Of a stretch of DNA of 47,751 nucleotides, positions 34,341 to 41,967 are shown piece by piece. The position numbers and the translations under genes are program-made. Positions within the stretch are counted from its first letter, which is position 1. Every line of letters starts with the position of its first letter. The notes under the pieces are model-generated. The model was given only the letters and a program-made list of their open reading frames with translations. It was not told where the DNA came from and made no database searches. Source of the stretch: Deltaproteobacteria bacterium (GTDB taxonomy: Bacteria > Desulfobacterota_B > Binatia > UBA9968); NCBI GenBank assembly GCA_005879255.1, contig VBKY01000093.1, forward strand, positions 1 through 47,751, read 5' to 3'.

Positions 34341-34901
34341 GTGACGCCAATCAAAGAGAGACGTATTGGGTTTATCGGATCGGGTACAATGGGCAGTCGG
34401 ATGGCGCAGCGGCTGCTCGCCGCTCGCTGCGAGCACATCATGGCCTGTCTCACAGCTGATGCCGCGGTCGAGGCGGTATTCTATGGAACCGAGGGAATCC
34501 TGGCGGGTGCGCGCTCGGGAGCGACCTGTATCGAACTGAGCACCACTGCGCCGGCTAGTTCGTGGCGGATTGCCGAGGCGGCTCGGGCGCAAAGAATCGA
34601 GACAATCGACGCGCCGGTGTCAGGCAGCACGGTGCAGGCGAAGGCGAGGGCGCTGATCATTTTCGTCGGTGGCAACGAAGCGAAGGCCGAACGTCTGATC
34701 GAACTTCGAAAAGATCCCAATCTAGGTCCGCGGGCGACTCATGCGGAGCTCCATAACGCGGCGCCCAGATCAATTATCTGTAGAAACACAAAATCCACCA
34801 TGTTGGAGGCTGACGTCCAAACGCAATCTGACCCGCTTATCAAAGAACTTGCTGAACTGGCCGAGTTTATTAAGTCCCAGGGCGGAGTATTAATCCCGTA
34901 A
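34341..34901 (+). pseudogene. Degenerate beta-hydroxyacid dehydrogenase (6PGDH/HIBADH NAD-binding family)
   Basis: The N-terminal NAD-binding motif IGFIGSGTMGSRMAQRLLAA is followed directly by CLTADAAVEAVFYG; about 35 residues of the Rossmann fold between these are missing. The catalytic stretch ETIDAPVSGSTVQAKARALI and FVGGNEAKAER are present, but the C-terminal helical domain with the catalytic Lys is replaced by unrelated sequence ending in FIKSQGGVLIP. The frame is open, so a protein could be made, but it should lack activity. It is most simply a gene with an internal deletion and a recombined 3' end. Confidence 0.7.
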
Positions 34902-34927
34902 GTCGGGTTCTGCTGCTGCGTTTCGCC

Positions 34928-34943
34928 TGGCCTGTGGCTTGCT
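34928..34943 (+). promoter_or_regulatory. Sigma-54 promoter for the second TVP38-like gene
   Basis: TGGCCTGTGGCTTGCT fits the -24/-12 consensus and lies about 45 nt before the start at 34984. The surrounding TTCGCCTGGCCTGTGGCTTG is nearly the same as sequence before DoxX and the BON gene. No TTRCGA palindrome was seen upstream. Confidence 0.7.
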
Positions 34944-34983
34944 GTTCTGAAAAGCGGAAAAACGTTCCGCGGGTGCGTAGGTC

Positions 34984-35736
34984 ATGCGGCGATTGCTACG
35001 GACAATGCAGCGAAATAGCGTCTTCATCAAAGCGACGATCTTTTTGTTCTTGGTCGGCCTGATCTTTCCGGTTAGCTACTACGGATCACGACCCTTCAGC
35101 GTACTTGGGTCGGCCGGCGAAAATCTGGTAAAATTTTTTACCGCCAGAGAAAGTTTCTCCCGCTTTCTCATTTCTCTCGGTGCCTATTCGCCGATTTTTT
35201 TCATCCTGTTGCAGGCCCTTCAGGTTGTCATCTCGCCACTCCCCGGAGAACTCACTGGAATAGTCGGCGGCTATATTTACGGCGTGATTCTCGGCTTTAT
35301 CTATTCCACTCTCGGGTTGACTTTGGGTTCCTGGGCAGCCTTCGAGCTCGCCAGAATTCTCGGCAGGCCATTTGTAGAAAAATTTGTCGGCGCGACCGTC
35401 GTTAAAAAATTCGAGTTCCTGACGAGTAATATAGGAGCGGCGGTTTGCTTTGCTTTGTTCATGATCCCCGGCTTTCCGAAGGATGTGTTGTGCTATCTCC
35501 TCGGTTTAAGCCGGATGAGGCTGGCGATGTTTTTGGCGCTCTCGACGCTGGGCCGGATGCCGGGGACATTCCTCCTTACCTTGCAAGGTGCCAGCGTTAG
35601 AAATCAGCATTATTACATCGCCGTCGCGAGCGTTTTCGTGTGTGTGGCGCTTGTTTTCATCGCCTATATCTACCGGGAACGACTCGATCACTGGTTGAAA
35701 AACCTGTCGGCAAAAGCATTGGAGCAGAAATCTTAA
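34984..35736 (+). CDS. TVP38/TMEM64 (DedA-like, VTT domain) membrane protein, second copy
   Basis: This 250-residue paralogue of the 30610 protein shares most of the core: PIFFILLQALQVVISPLPGE, LTGIVGGYIYGVILGFIYST, then MIPGFPKDVLCYLLGLSRMR and STLGRMPGTFLLTLQGASV. About five hydrophobic segments are visible. Where the first copy has PIPGD, this one has PLPGE, a conservative change in the re-entrant loop. It follows a clear sigma-54 promoter. A role in envelope or lipid homeostasis under stress is inferred from the family. Confidence 0.9.
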   Translation: MRRLLRTMQRNSVFIKATIFLFLVGLIFPVSYYGSRPFSVLGSAGENLVKFFTARESFSRFLISLGAYSPIFFILLQALQVVISPLPGELTGIVGGYIYGVILGFIYSTLGLTLGSWAAFELARILGRPFVEKFVGATVVKKFEFLTSNIGAAVCFALFMIPGFPKDVLCYLLGLSRMRLAMFLALSTLGRMPGTFLLTLQGASVRNQHYYIAVASVFVCVALVFIAYIYRERLDHWLKNLSAKALEQKS

Positions 35737-35881
35737 AATTGCATCTAACCATCTGTGGTTGAATCCGGTGAAACTTTGACTCGTTAATTCGCTCCCGAGC
35801 TCGATTGGTAAATGGCAAATTCGTCCTGTCCGTAGTCGGCCGCGGCCGCCAAGCCCTAACGACTCGCGAGCAGCCGCAAAT

Positions 35882-35897
35882 TTACGATAGTTCGAAT
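35882..35897. promoter_or_regulatory. Upstream activator-type site TTACGATAGTTCGAAT
   Basis: A member of the TTRCGA-N4-TCGYAW set, preceded by ACGACTCGCGAGCAGCCGCA, almost as at 36617-36640. It lies 66.5 nt from the -12 element of the DoxX promoter. Confidence 0.55.
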
Positions 35898-35942
35898 CCG
35901 TTCGTCGTCCAGCCTTGCCTCAGAATTTTCATCGCTTGCGCC

Positions 35943-35958
35943 TGGCCTGCGCATTGCT
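35943..35958 (+). promoter_or_regulatory. Sigma-54 promoter for DoxX
   Basis: TGGCCTGCGCATTGCT fits the -24/-12 consensus and lies about 66 nt before the GTG start at 36025. An upstream palindrome is at 35882. Confidence 0.7.
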
Positions 35959-36024
35959 AATTCAAATAGTTGGAAAAAACTGCGTCATGTTCTAGGCAGA
36001 AACACATTCTGCAAGGAGTGTCCG

Positions 36025-36555
36025 GTGATTGCAGAGCTATTGGCCACGGATGAAGATTGGGTCCTGACCGTAGCGCGAATCATCCTGGGAATGGCTCTAT
36101 TCGCCCACGGGGCGCAGAAACTTCTAGGTTGGTTCGGAGGTCATGGTCTGAGCGCCACATTACGTACATTTCGCGATCAACTTGGAATTCCCACGCCGCT
36201 TACCTATCTGGCGATCGCGGCCGAGTTCTTTGGCGGCCTCGGATTGATTGTTGGACTTTTCAGCCGCATCGCGGCTATGAGCATTGCGATTACGATGGTT
36301 GTGGCGATGGTGACGGTCCACTTGAAGTACGGCTTTTTTATGAATTGGTTCGGCGACAAGCAAGGCCATGGTATAGAGTATCATCTGCTGGCCATAGCCC
36401 TTGCGGTCATCGTCGTCGTGCACGGAGCCGGCGCCTTCTCTTTGGATCGGGCGCTGTATCGTCGAATGGCGTCTCCTCCGGGCAACAACATTGGTCTCGA
36501 GCTTAATTCAATCATTCCGTTTTTTCCTCGAATGAGGCCGGCTTCTTCTTCATAA
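36025..36555 (+). CDS. DoxX-family membrane protein
   Basis: Four transmembrane segments occupy residues 12-140: VARIILGMALFAHGAQKLLG with the typical R-x-x-L-G-xx-F-xx-HGxQKL pattern, then LTYLAIAAEFFGGLGLIVGL, AMSIAITMVVAMVTVHLKYG, and LLAIALAVIVVVHGAGAFSL. The GTG start is supported by AAGGAG. The last 30 residues form a variable tail. DoxX proteins are small quinone-related or redox-stress membrane proteins; the exact role here is unknown. It is controlled by a sigma-54 promoter. Confidence 0.9.
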   Translation: MIAELLATDEDWVLTVARIILGMALFAHGAQKLLGWFGGHGLSATLRTFRDQLGIPTPLTYLAIAAEFFGGLGLIVGLFSRIAAMSIAITMVVAMVTVHLKYGFFMNWFGDKQGHGIEYHLLAIALAVIVVVHGAGAFSLDRALYRRMASPPGNNIGLELNSIIPFFPRMRPASSS

Positions 36556-36640
36556 AAGTTATTCATTCGCGGAAAAATTCGTAGCGAAAAACTGCTGGCA
36601 TAACAAACGCTGTAGTAACGACTCACGAACAGCCGCAAAT

Positions 36641-36656
36641 TTGCGAAAGTTCGCAA
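36641..36656. promoter_or_regulatory. Upstream activator-type palindrome TTGCGA-AAGT-TCGCAA
   Basis: The best member of the TTRCGA-N4-TCGYAW set, with symmetric half-sites; it overlaps CGCAAATTTGCG (36634-36645). It lies 63.5 nt from the -12 element of the BON promoter. The A/T-rich stretch between (36661-36695) could be bent or IHF-bound. Confidence 0.6.
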
Positions 36657-36698
36657 GCCCATATTTTAATTTCATTTATTTTTTTCATTGTTTTCGAT

Positions 36699-36714
36699 TG
36701 GTCTATGGCTTGCT
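36699..36714 (+). promoter_or_regulatory. Sigma-54 promoter for the BON-domain gene
   Basis: TGGTCTATGGCTTGCT fits the -24/-12 consensus, 55 nt before the ATG at 36770, downstream of a palindrome and an A/T-rich stretch. Confidence 0.7.
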
Positions 36715-36769
36715 GTTCTCCTCTCTCAAGATTGGCCGAAGAAATTTTTTGAAAGGAGAATAAATTGCC

Positions 36770-37450
36770 ATGGCAACAGCAACTGCCGTCAGCAAGGGCC
36801 GAAACGATGAGCAGATTCAAAGAGACGTGCTGGCTGAACTGAAGTGGGATGCGCGCGTCACGCCGAACGAGATCGGTGTCGCTGTCAAAGACGGCATCGT
36901 CACACTTACCGGATGGGTGGATTCTTACAGTAAGAAGTGGGCTGCGGAAGAGGCCGCGCATCGCGTAAACGGCGTAAAGGCCGTAGCTAACGATATTGAG
37001 GTCCGGCTGTCGAGCGCCGATGAGCGCACCGATGCCGACATCGCCGCGGCCGCTGTCCGCGCGATCGAGTGGGATGCTTTCGTGCCCATCGATAAGGTCG
37101 ATGTCACGGTCTCTAAGGGGTGGGTGACGCTCAAGGGCGAAGTCGAGTGGCAGTACCAAAAACAGGACGCCGAGCGGGTGGTGCGCCGCCTGACGGGGGT
37201 CAAGGGCGTAACGAACCTAATCCTCGTCAAGCCGCGTGTGACGCCGTCCGAGCTCAAGCAGAAAATCGAACAAGCACTAATCCGCAGCGCGGAGACGGAT
37301 GCCCAGCGGATCACGGTTGAGGTGCAAGGGAGCAAGGTGATTTTAAAGGGAATGGTACGGTCTTGGGCGGAGCGGGAGGAGGCGGAGCGCACGGCATGGT
37401 TGGCGCCGGGAGTTACCTCCGTGGAGAATCGCATTACGCTTCAGTTCTAG
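36770..37450 (+). CDS. Triple BON-domain protein
   Basis: Three BON domains are visible at about 15-80 (IQRDVLAELKWDARVTPNEI; VKDGIVTLTGWVDSYSKKW), 88-155 (AVRAIEWDAFVPIDKVDVTV; GWVTLKGEVEWQYQK) and 160-226 (KIEQALIRSAETDAQRITV; SKVILKGMVRSW). There is no signal peptide or LysM domain, so it is cytoplasmic or exported by an unseen route. BON proteins bind phospholipid or respond to osmotic stress (OsmY type). AAAGGAG precedes the ATG. The downstream FlbD-like gene follows after 60 nt and may share the transcript. Confidence 0.92.
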   Translation: MATATAVSKGRNDEQIQRDVLAELKWDARVTPNEIGVAVKDGIVTLTGWVDSYSKKWAAEEAAHRVNGVKAVANDIEVRLSSADERTDADIAAAAVRAIEWDAFVPIDKVDVTVSKGWVTLKGEVEWQYQKQDAERVVRRLTGVKGVTNLILVKPRVTPSELKQKIEQALIRSAETDAQRITVEVQGSKVILKGMVRSWAEREEAERTAWLAPGVTSVENRITLQF

Positions 37451-37510
37451 GGTTCCGACCTTCCATGCTCGTCCACGATTGAATAAGCGCGGAAAAAAGG
37501 AGGTTTTCCA

Positions 37511-37699
37511 ATGATTGTGCAAATGACCGATACCGCGACCGGCACCGCGGCGTATATCAATCCAACCTATGTCGTGACATTGCGACCGGATCCGGCGGAC
37601 CCCGACCATGTGAGCATCGTCAGGCTCCGAGACGGTGAATCTATCAGGGTGAAGGGTGATCATCGCGAAGTGGCCGACAAGCTAGCGCGTGCCCACTAG
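37511..37699 (+). CDS. FlbD-like small protein
   Basis: This 62-residue protein has the layout of FlbD-like proteins: MIVQMTDTATG, AYINPTYVVTLRPDPADPDH, VSIVRLRDGESIRVKGDHRE. FlbD proteins normally sit beside flagellar genes, but none are present here; this is a stand-alone homologue whose role is unknown. AAAAAGGAGG upstream gives a strong start. It is probably cotranscribed with the BON gene. Confidence 0.7.
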   Translation: MIVQMTDTATGTAAYINPTYVVTLRPDPADPDHVSIVRLRDGESIRVKGDHREVADKLARAH

Positions 37700-37826
37700 G
37701 GAAACGAGGCGTCTTCCATCACTAGTCGCCGGTAAAATCGCGGGGGCCATGCGGATATCCGCGGGTAATGCGGTGGATGACCATGGACCGCAGGCCGTCT
37801 GTGAGCAAAAACAAGGAGAAACGAGC

Positions 37827-38186
37827 ATGCAAATGCGTAAAGCTTGCACGATCATAAATTTTTCTCTGGTCGCTCTGTTAGTTTTGAGCATGGGTTGCAC
37901 GCAACCCCTTACTAAGAGAGAGCAAGCCGGCCTCGTCGGTGGCGGTCTAGGCGCGGCAAGCGGCGCGATTATCGGCAGCAGCGTTGGCCATGCCACAGCG
38001 GGCGCTCTCATCGGCGGGCCTATCGGACTTTTGGCCGGCGCACTGATTGGTGACCAGCTCATGGCGCAAGACCAGCGACAGGACGTGCAGCAGAGGCAAA
38101 TCGAACGGAACCAAGCCGAAATCGCCCGGCTGCGTCGAGAGATCCAGCGGCTGCAACTCGAGACCGACCGTTTAAGGGAACGATGA
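37827..38186 (+). CDS. Glycine-zipper lipoprotein
   Basis: The lipoprotein signal FSLVALLVLSMGCTQPL has a lipobox (LSMGC), placing the mature protein on the outer or inner membrane. A glycine-zipper segment follows (GLVGGGLGAASGAIIGSSVG; GALIGGPIGLLAGALIGDQL), then a charged helical tail (QQRQIERNQAEIARLRREI) that should form a coiled coil. It resembles YMGG/Gly-zipper OmpA-like lipoproteins. The ATG at 37827 with AAGGAG is preferred to the upstream frame from 37689. It starts a run of closely spaced envelope genes up to 39021. Confidence 0.85.
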   Translation: MQMRKACTIINFSLVALLVLSMGCTQPLTKREQAGLVGGGLGAASGAIIGSSVGHATAGALIGGPIGLLAGALIGDQLMAQDQRQDVQQRQIERNQAEIARLRREIQRLQLETDRLRER

Positions 38187-38212
38187 GAGGACATCTCTTC
38201 GAGGAGAGCGTC

Positions 38213-38416
38213 ATGCATAAAATGATTACGACCACTCTGGGAGAACTCATCGTCGCGGTGACCGACGAGGTCAACTCATACATTCATGACCCGTCCTGTA
38301 AGTATGCGATGGTGTGTGTTGTCCTGTCTGATCTCTTGGCGCACGATCGTGTGCGCCTAGACAGGCTCACTCGACAATTGGACCAGGAGGAAGCGGAATA
38401 CAGGTCCAACTTGTGA
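38213..38416 (+). CDS. Small conserved-looking protein, unknown function
   Basis: This 67-residue helical protein reads MHKMITTTLGELIVAVTDEV, then CKYAMVCVVLSDLLAHDRVR. It is too short for a catalytic domain and has no signal peptide. The ATG at 38213 has GAGGAG seven nt upstream; the earlier ATG at 38183 overlaps the lipoprotein stop. Its stop overlaps the GTG of the next gene (GTGA), showing tight operon organisation. No family is recognised. Confidence 0.6.
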   Translation: MHKMITTTLGELIVAVTDEVNSYIHDPSCKYAMVCVVLSDLLAHDRVRLDRLTRQLDQEEAEYRSNL

Positions 38417-39021
38417 AAGCGGTATCAACAATCGCGTTGGCTGTTTGGTTGCTCATGCAGCCGGTTTCGGCTGCAGCGGCCGCGTCAGGCGACCGTATTC
38501 GTGAAACCGTCGACAAGCTGTTGACAATCCTCAAGGACCCTCAGTTAAAAGGAGAGAGCAAAAAAACCGAGCGGCGTCAGAAACTCAAAGAGGTGATCGG
38601 TGAAAGATTTGATTTCCCGGAGATGGCCAAACGCTCGCTCGGTTCCGAGTGGCGGCGTCGCAGTCCCGAGGAACAAAAGGAATTCGTCAGGCTTTTTACC
38701 GAGCTGCTCGAGCAAGCGTATCTGGACAAGATCGAATCGTACAATGGTGAGAAAGTTCAATATCTAAAAGAGCGGGAGGACAAGGATAATGCCGAGGTGG
38801 CGACAAAGATCATCGACAACAAGGGACAAGAGTTCTCGGTCAACTATCGGCTTCACAACGTAAACGGAGACTGGAAGATCTATGACGTGGTCATCGAAGA
38901 CATAAGCTTGGTCAGCAATTACCGCTCGCAGTTCAATCGCGTGCTGGCAAAAGGCTCGTTTGAAGAACTGCTAACGAGAATGAAGGAAAAGCAATTCAGC
39001 GCGCCGGCTGCGAAGAGCTAA
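38413..39021 (+). CDS. mlaC: MlaC/Ttg2D-family phospholipid-binding periplasmic protein
   Basis: This 202-residue protein has a signal peptide (STIALAVWLLMQPVSAAAAA) and the MlaC pattern: RIRETVDKLLTILKD, RFDFPEMAKRSLGSEWRRRS, FVRLFTELLEQAYLDKIESY, and NGDWKIYDVVIEDISLVSNY. It should carry phospholipids between the outer membrane and the inner-membrane Mla transporter. The transporter genes (mlaFED) are not in the window, so this is an orphan copy in an envelope-stress operon. GTG start, overlapping the preceding stop. Confidence 0.92.
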   Translation: MKAVSTIALAVWLLMQPVSAAAAASGDRIRETVDKLLTILKDPQLKGESKKTERRQKLKEVIGERFDFPEMAKRSLGSEWRRRSPEEQKEFVRLFTELLEQAYLDKIESYNGEKVQYLKEREDKDNAEVATKIIDNKGQEFSVNYRLHNVNGDWKIYDVVIEDISLVSNYRSQFNRVLAKGSFEELLTRMKEKQFSAPAAKS

Positions 39022-39118
39022 AATTTCCGAGGTGGATTAGTGCGTAGACGAGCAAAACCGCGAGTGTCGCCGTGATTCACAGTATCGGCGGCGATCGAGA
39101 AATCACGAGGAGGTTGCG

Positions 39119-39523
39119 ATGTTCACGATATTCAATTTGAAAAACGGTTTCTTCAGCTTATTTGTGATCGGCTGGTCTCTGCTAGCGCTAACTGCCATCT
39201 CCGTTGCCCAAGAAGGCCCCAAAGCGCAGACAGACCAGCAGACTAAAGTCAGCGATGCTGATCTCAGAGCATTTGTTAAGGCTTACGTAGACAATCAAAA
39301 GATCCGTCAGCAATACGAACCGTCGTTGAAAGACAGTACCGATTCGGAGAAGGATCAGCAGATTCAGGACCGGGCCAACGCGGAACTGAAAAAGTCTCTC
39401 GCCAAACAAAATCTGACGGTTGAGAAGTACAACGCGATCTATAACCAAATAAACAGCGACGAGGAACTGCGCAAGAAAGCTTTGAAGCTGGTCGAGGAAG
39501 AGCGGAAAAGGTCGTCGACCTGA
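39119..39523 (+). CDS. DUF4168-type secreted protein
   Basis: An N-terminal signal segment (FSLFVIGWSLLALTAISVAQ) is followed by a helical domain with the DUF4168 pattern (SDADLRAFVKAYVDNQKIRQ; KQNLTVEKYNAIYNQINSDE). Such proteins are periplasmic and of unknown function. A strong ribosome site (GAGGAGG) precedes the ATG. It follows the mlaC gene by about 100 nt and may belong to the same envelope-stress group. Confidence 0.8.
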   Translation: MFTIFNLKNGFFSLFVIGWSLLALTAISVAQEGPKAQTDQQTKVSDADLRAFVKAYVDNQKIRQQYEPSLKDSTDSEKDQQIQDRANAELKKSLAKQNLTVEKYNAIYNQINSDEELRKKALKLVEEERKRSST

Positions 39524-39577
39524 CGAAGACTGGATTCCCTCTTCGACCGCTCTCAGGACATGCTTCCGCCGAAGTTG

Positions 39578-39648
39578 AGAGTTCGTCACGCCAGCGCAGG
39601 CCGGATGAATAAGACCAAGACTGGATTCCGGCATTCGCTGGAATGACG
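39578..39648. repeat. REP-like repeat before dps
   Basis: GAGAGTTCGTCACGCC repeats the flank of the hairpin array at 11306-11320, and ATTCCGGCATTCGCTGGAAT (39625-39644) forms the same type of short hairpin. It lies between the DUF4168 gene and dps. Confidence 0.5.
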
Positions 39649-39750
39649 GAATCGCGATGCTGGTCGACTTACTACGAACCAAAAGGTCGTCCGCTCCATT
39701 TGAAACGACTTCATGAGGAAGAGAAAATCAAATCATACGGAGGAAAATAT

Positions 39751-40236
39751 ATGAAACCGACCATTGGACTCTCTGACGGACAACGTGAGGGCGTCGTCGC
39801 TATCCTTAATACATTGCTCTCGGATGAATATGTTCTTTACACCAAGACACGGAATTACCACTGGAACGTTTTCGGGCCGCAGTTCAATGACCTGCACAAG
39901 TTCTTCGAAGGTCACTATGAAGAACTGGAGGAAGTCGTCGATGAGGTTGCGGAGCGGGCTCGTGCTCTTGGCGGTTTTGCTTTGGGAACCATGACGGAGT
40001 TTGTCCAACGCACCAGACTTAGGGAACATCCGCAAGAATATCCAGATGCCCGGCATATGCTCTCCAACCTTTTGACCGATCATGAATCCCTGATTCGACA
40101 ACTGCGCGCGGACGCGGAAACTTGCGATGAAAAATTCCATGACCTCGGCACGAATGATTTTCTAGCCGGGTTGATGGAGCGCCATGAAAAAATGGCCTGG
40201 ATGTTCAGATCCTTTCTCGAAGGGGAGCACGTCTAG
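39751..40236 (+). CDS. dps: Dps-type ferritin-like DNA-protection protein
   Basis: This 161-residue protein keeps the ferroxidase-site residues of Dps: His in NYHWNVFGPQFNDLHKFFEG, and Asp/Glu in HYEELEEVVDEVAERARALG. It should oxidise Fe2+ with H2O2, store iron in a 12-mer and protect DNA. The ATG at 39751 with GGAGGAAAA upstream is clear; the frame open from 39643 overlaps a repeat. Surrounding genes also concern redox and envelope stress. Confidence 0.93.
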   Translation: MKPTIGLSDGQREGVVAILNTLLSDEYVLYTKTRNYHWNVFGPQFNDLHKFFEGHYEELEEVVDEVAERARALGGFALGTMTEFVQRTRLREHPQEYPDARHMLSNLLTDHESLIRQLRADAETCDEKFHDLGTNDFLAGLMERHEKMAWMFRSFLEGEHV

Positions 40237-40257
40237 GGTGAAAGGTGAGCGCGAACG

Positions 40258-41187
40258 ATGAAAGCGGTGCGCATTCATCAATACGGCGGTCCGGAAGTGC
40301 TGAAGTATGAAGAGGCGCCGCAGCCGAATCCGATGCCCGGCGATGTTCTCATCCGCGTCCATGCCGCCGCTGTCAACCCGGTGGACTGGAAGGTTCGCGA
40401 AGGCTATCTCAGAGAACGGCTCAAACATTCGCTGCCTCTCATTCTGGGATGGGATTTGTCGGGCGTGGTGGAGGCCACTGCTGCCGGCGTTAGCCAATTG
40501 AAGATCGGCGATGAGATCTACAGCCGGCCGGATCTATCGAGGGACGGGGCGTACGCTGAATATATCGTCGTCCGAGAACCGGAAATTGCGCGAAAGCCTA
40601 GATCCGTCGACCATATTCACGCCGCCGCCATACCGCTTGCCGCACTGACCGCGTGGCAATCACTTGTTGACGCCGCCGAGATTTCATCCGGGCAGAAAGT
40701 GCTCATTCACGCCGCAGCAGGAGGGGTCGGCACCTTGGCGGTGCAACTGGCCAAGTGGAAAGGCGCCTACGTGATCGGCACGGCGTCGGCGCGCAATCAC
40801 GATCTTGTCCGGCAACTGGGAGCAGACGAAATCATCGACTACCAAGCTGTTAAGTTCGAGGACGTGGCGCGTGACGTAGATGTAGTGCTCGACACTATCG
40901 GCGGCGATACCCAACAGCGTTCTTGGAAGGTCCTCAAACGCGGCGGGATTCTGGTTTCGATTGTCAGTCCGCCATCGCCGGAGATGGCAAAAGAGTACGG
41001 CGTTCGTCAGGCATTCGTTTTTATCGAGCCTAATGCGACCCAGCTAGCGGAGCTGGCGAAGCTGGTTGACTCCGGAAAATTACGAGCTGTCGTCGAAACC
41101 ATTCTCCCACTGGCCGAGGCGAGGCGCGGCCAGGAGATCAGTCAGAGTGGCCACGCTCGGGGCAAGATTGTCCTTCGCATTGCGTAG
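40258..41187 (+). CDS. NADP-dependent zinc-free MDR oxidoreductase (quinone reductase type)
   Basis: This 309-residue protein has the MDR start MKAVRIHQYGGPEVLKYEEA, the GroES-like domain with AAAVNPVDWKVREGY, a LILGWDLSGVV block, and the Rossmann motif AAAGGVGTLAVQLAKWKGAY. It lacks the catalytic zinc Cys and the structural zinc lobe, which places it with quinone oxidoreductases and NADP-dependent alkenal reductases. It may detoxify quinones or reactive aldehydes. It starts 22 nt after dps, probably in one transcript. Confidence 0.92.
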   Translation: MKAVRIHQYGGPEVLKYEEAPQPNPMPGDVLIRVHAAAVNPVDWKVREGYLRERLKHSLPLILGWDLSGVVEATAAGVSQLKIGDEIYSRPDLSRDGAYAEYIVVREPEIARKPRSVDHIHAAAIPLAALTAWQSLVDAAEISSGQKVLIHAAAGGVGTLAVQLAKWKGAYVIGTASARNHDLVRQLGADEIIDYQAVKFEDVARDVDVVLDTIGGDTQQRSWKVLKRGGILVSIVSPPSPEMAKEYGVRQAFVFIEPNATQLAELAKLVDSGKLRAVVETILPLAEARRGQEISQSGHARGKIVLRIA

Positions 41188-41255
41188 GGTTTCCGCTTGC
41201 CGCGCAAGCAAATCGAACGGAGCAGCCCGAATAAGAATGAATCAAGACATTCACA

Positions 41256-41945
41256 ATGAGCAAAAACAAAAGGGAAGAAATTGCATTTTTATTCGATCTC
41301 GACGGCACATTGGTTGACAGCGTCTACCAACATGTTCTGGCGTGGCGCGAAGCCTTGGAAAAAACCGGAATCGAATTGGCCGTATGGCGAATTCACCGCC
41401 GGATCGGCATGAGCGGAGGATTGCTCGTCAATGCATTACTGCGGGAAACCGGTCATCGCGTAAGCACTTCGGAAGCGGCGGAGCTGCAAAGAATTCATGC
41501 CGAAGCTTATGCCCGACAGGTTGCTCAACTGCGACCGTTACCCAGCGCGAGGGAACTGTTGGCCTATTTGACGAAGAATCGCGTTCCGTGGGCCATTGCC
41601 ACCAGCAGTTGGCTCGACAGCGCGCGCCCGGCTCTGCGGCTGCTTGGGGTCGGCTCGGAAGCCGCTGTGATTACTCGAGACCAGGTGGCCCACGCCAAGC
41701 CTAATCCTGACTTATTTCTAGCCGCAGCCGCGCGTCTGGGAGTAGAGATCACTGATTCGATCGTGGTCGGAGATAGCGTTTGGGATCTTCTCGCGGCCCG
41801 CCGCGCGCGGGCTGTTGGTGTAGGACTACTATCGGGAGGTTACGGTCAAGATGAATTGGAAAGAGCCGGCGCGTATCGAGTCTACCAAGACCCTGCCGAT
41901 CTGCTGAATCACTTGGATGAGATGGGGGTAAGAACAACAGACTAG
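41256..41945 (+). CDS. HAD-superfamily phosphatase (phosphoglycolate phosphatase/beta-PGM type)
   Basis: The four HAD motifs are present: I, FLFDLDGTLVDS with nucleophile and acid Asp; II, AIATSSW; III, Lys in AHAKPNPDLFL; IV, IVVGDSVWDLLAA. A helical C1 cap (about 20-90) puts it with phosphoglycolate phosphatase or beta-phosphoglucomutase-like enzymes. The substrate is not predictable. It follows the MDR gene in the same direction, and the following hydrolase gene starts 22 nt after it. Confidence 0.92.
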   Translation: MSKNKREEIAFLFDLDGTLVDSVYQHVLAWREALEKTGIELAVWRIHRRIGMSGGLLVNALLRETGHRVSTSEAAELQRIHAEAYARQVAQLRPLPSARELLAYLTKNRVPWAIATSSWLDSARPALRLLGVGSEAAVITRDQVAHAKPNPDLFLAAAARLGVEITDSIVVGDSVWDLLAARRARAVGVGLLSGGYGQDELERAGAYRVYQDPADLLNHLDEMGVRTTD

Positions 41946-41967
41946 GTCAAGAGGAGTTGGTTAAAAA

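Noticed and set aside
34899..34901. Possible readthrough of the dehydrogenase-like frame
   Set aside because: It ends in TAA and no conserved sequence follows.
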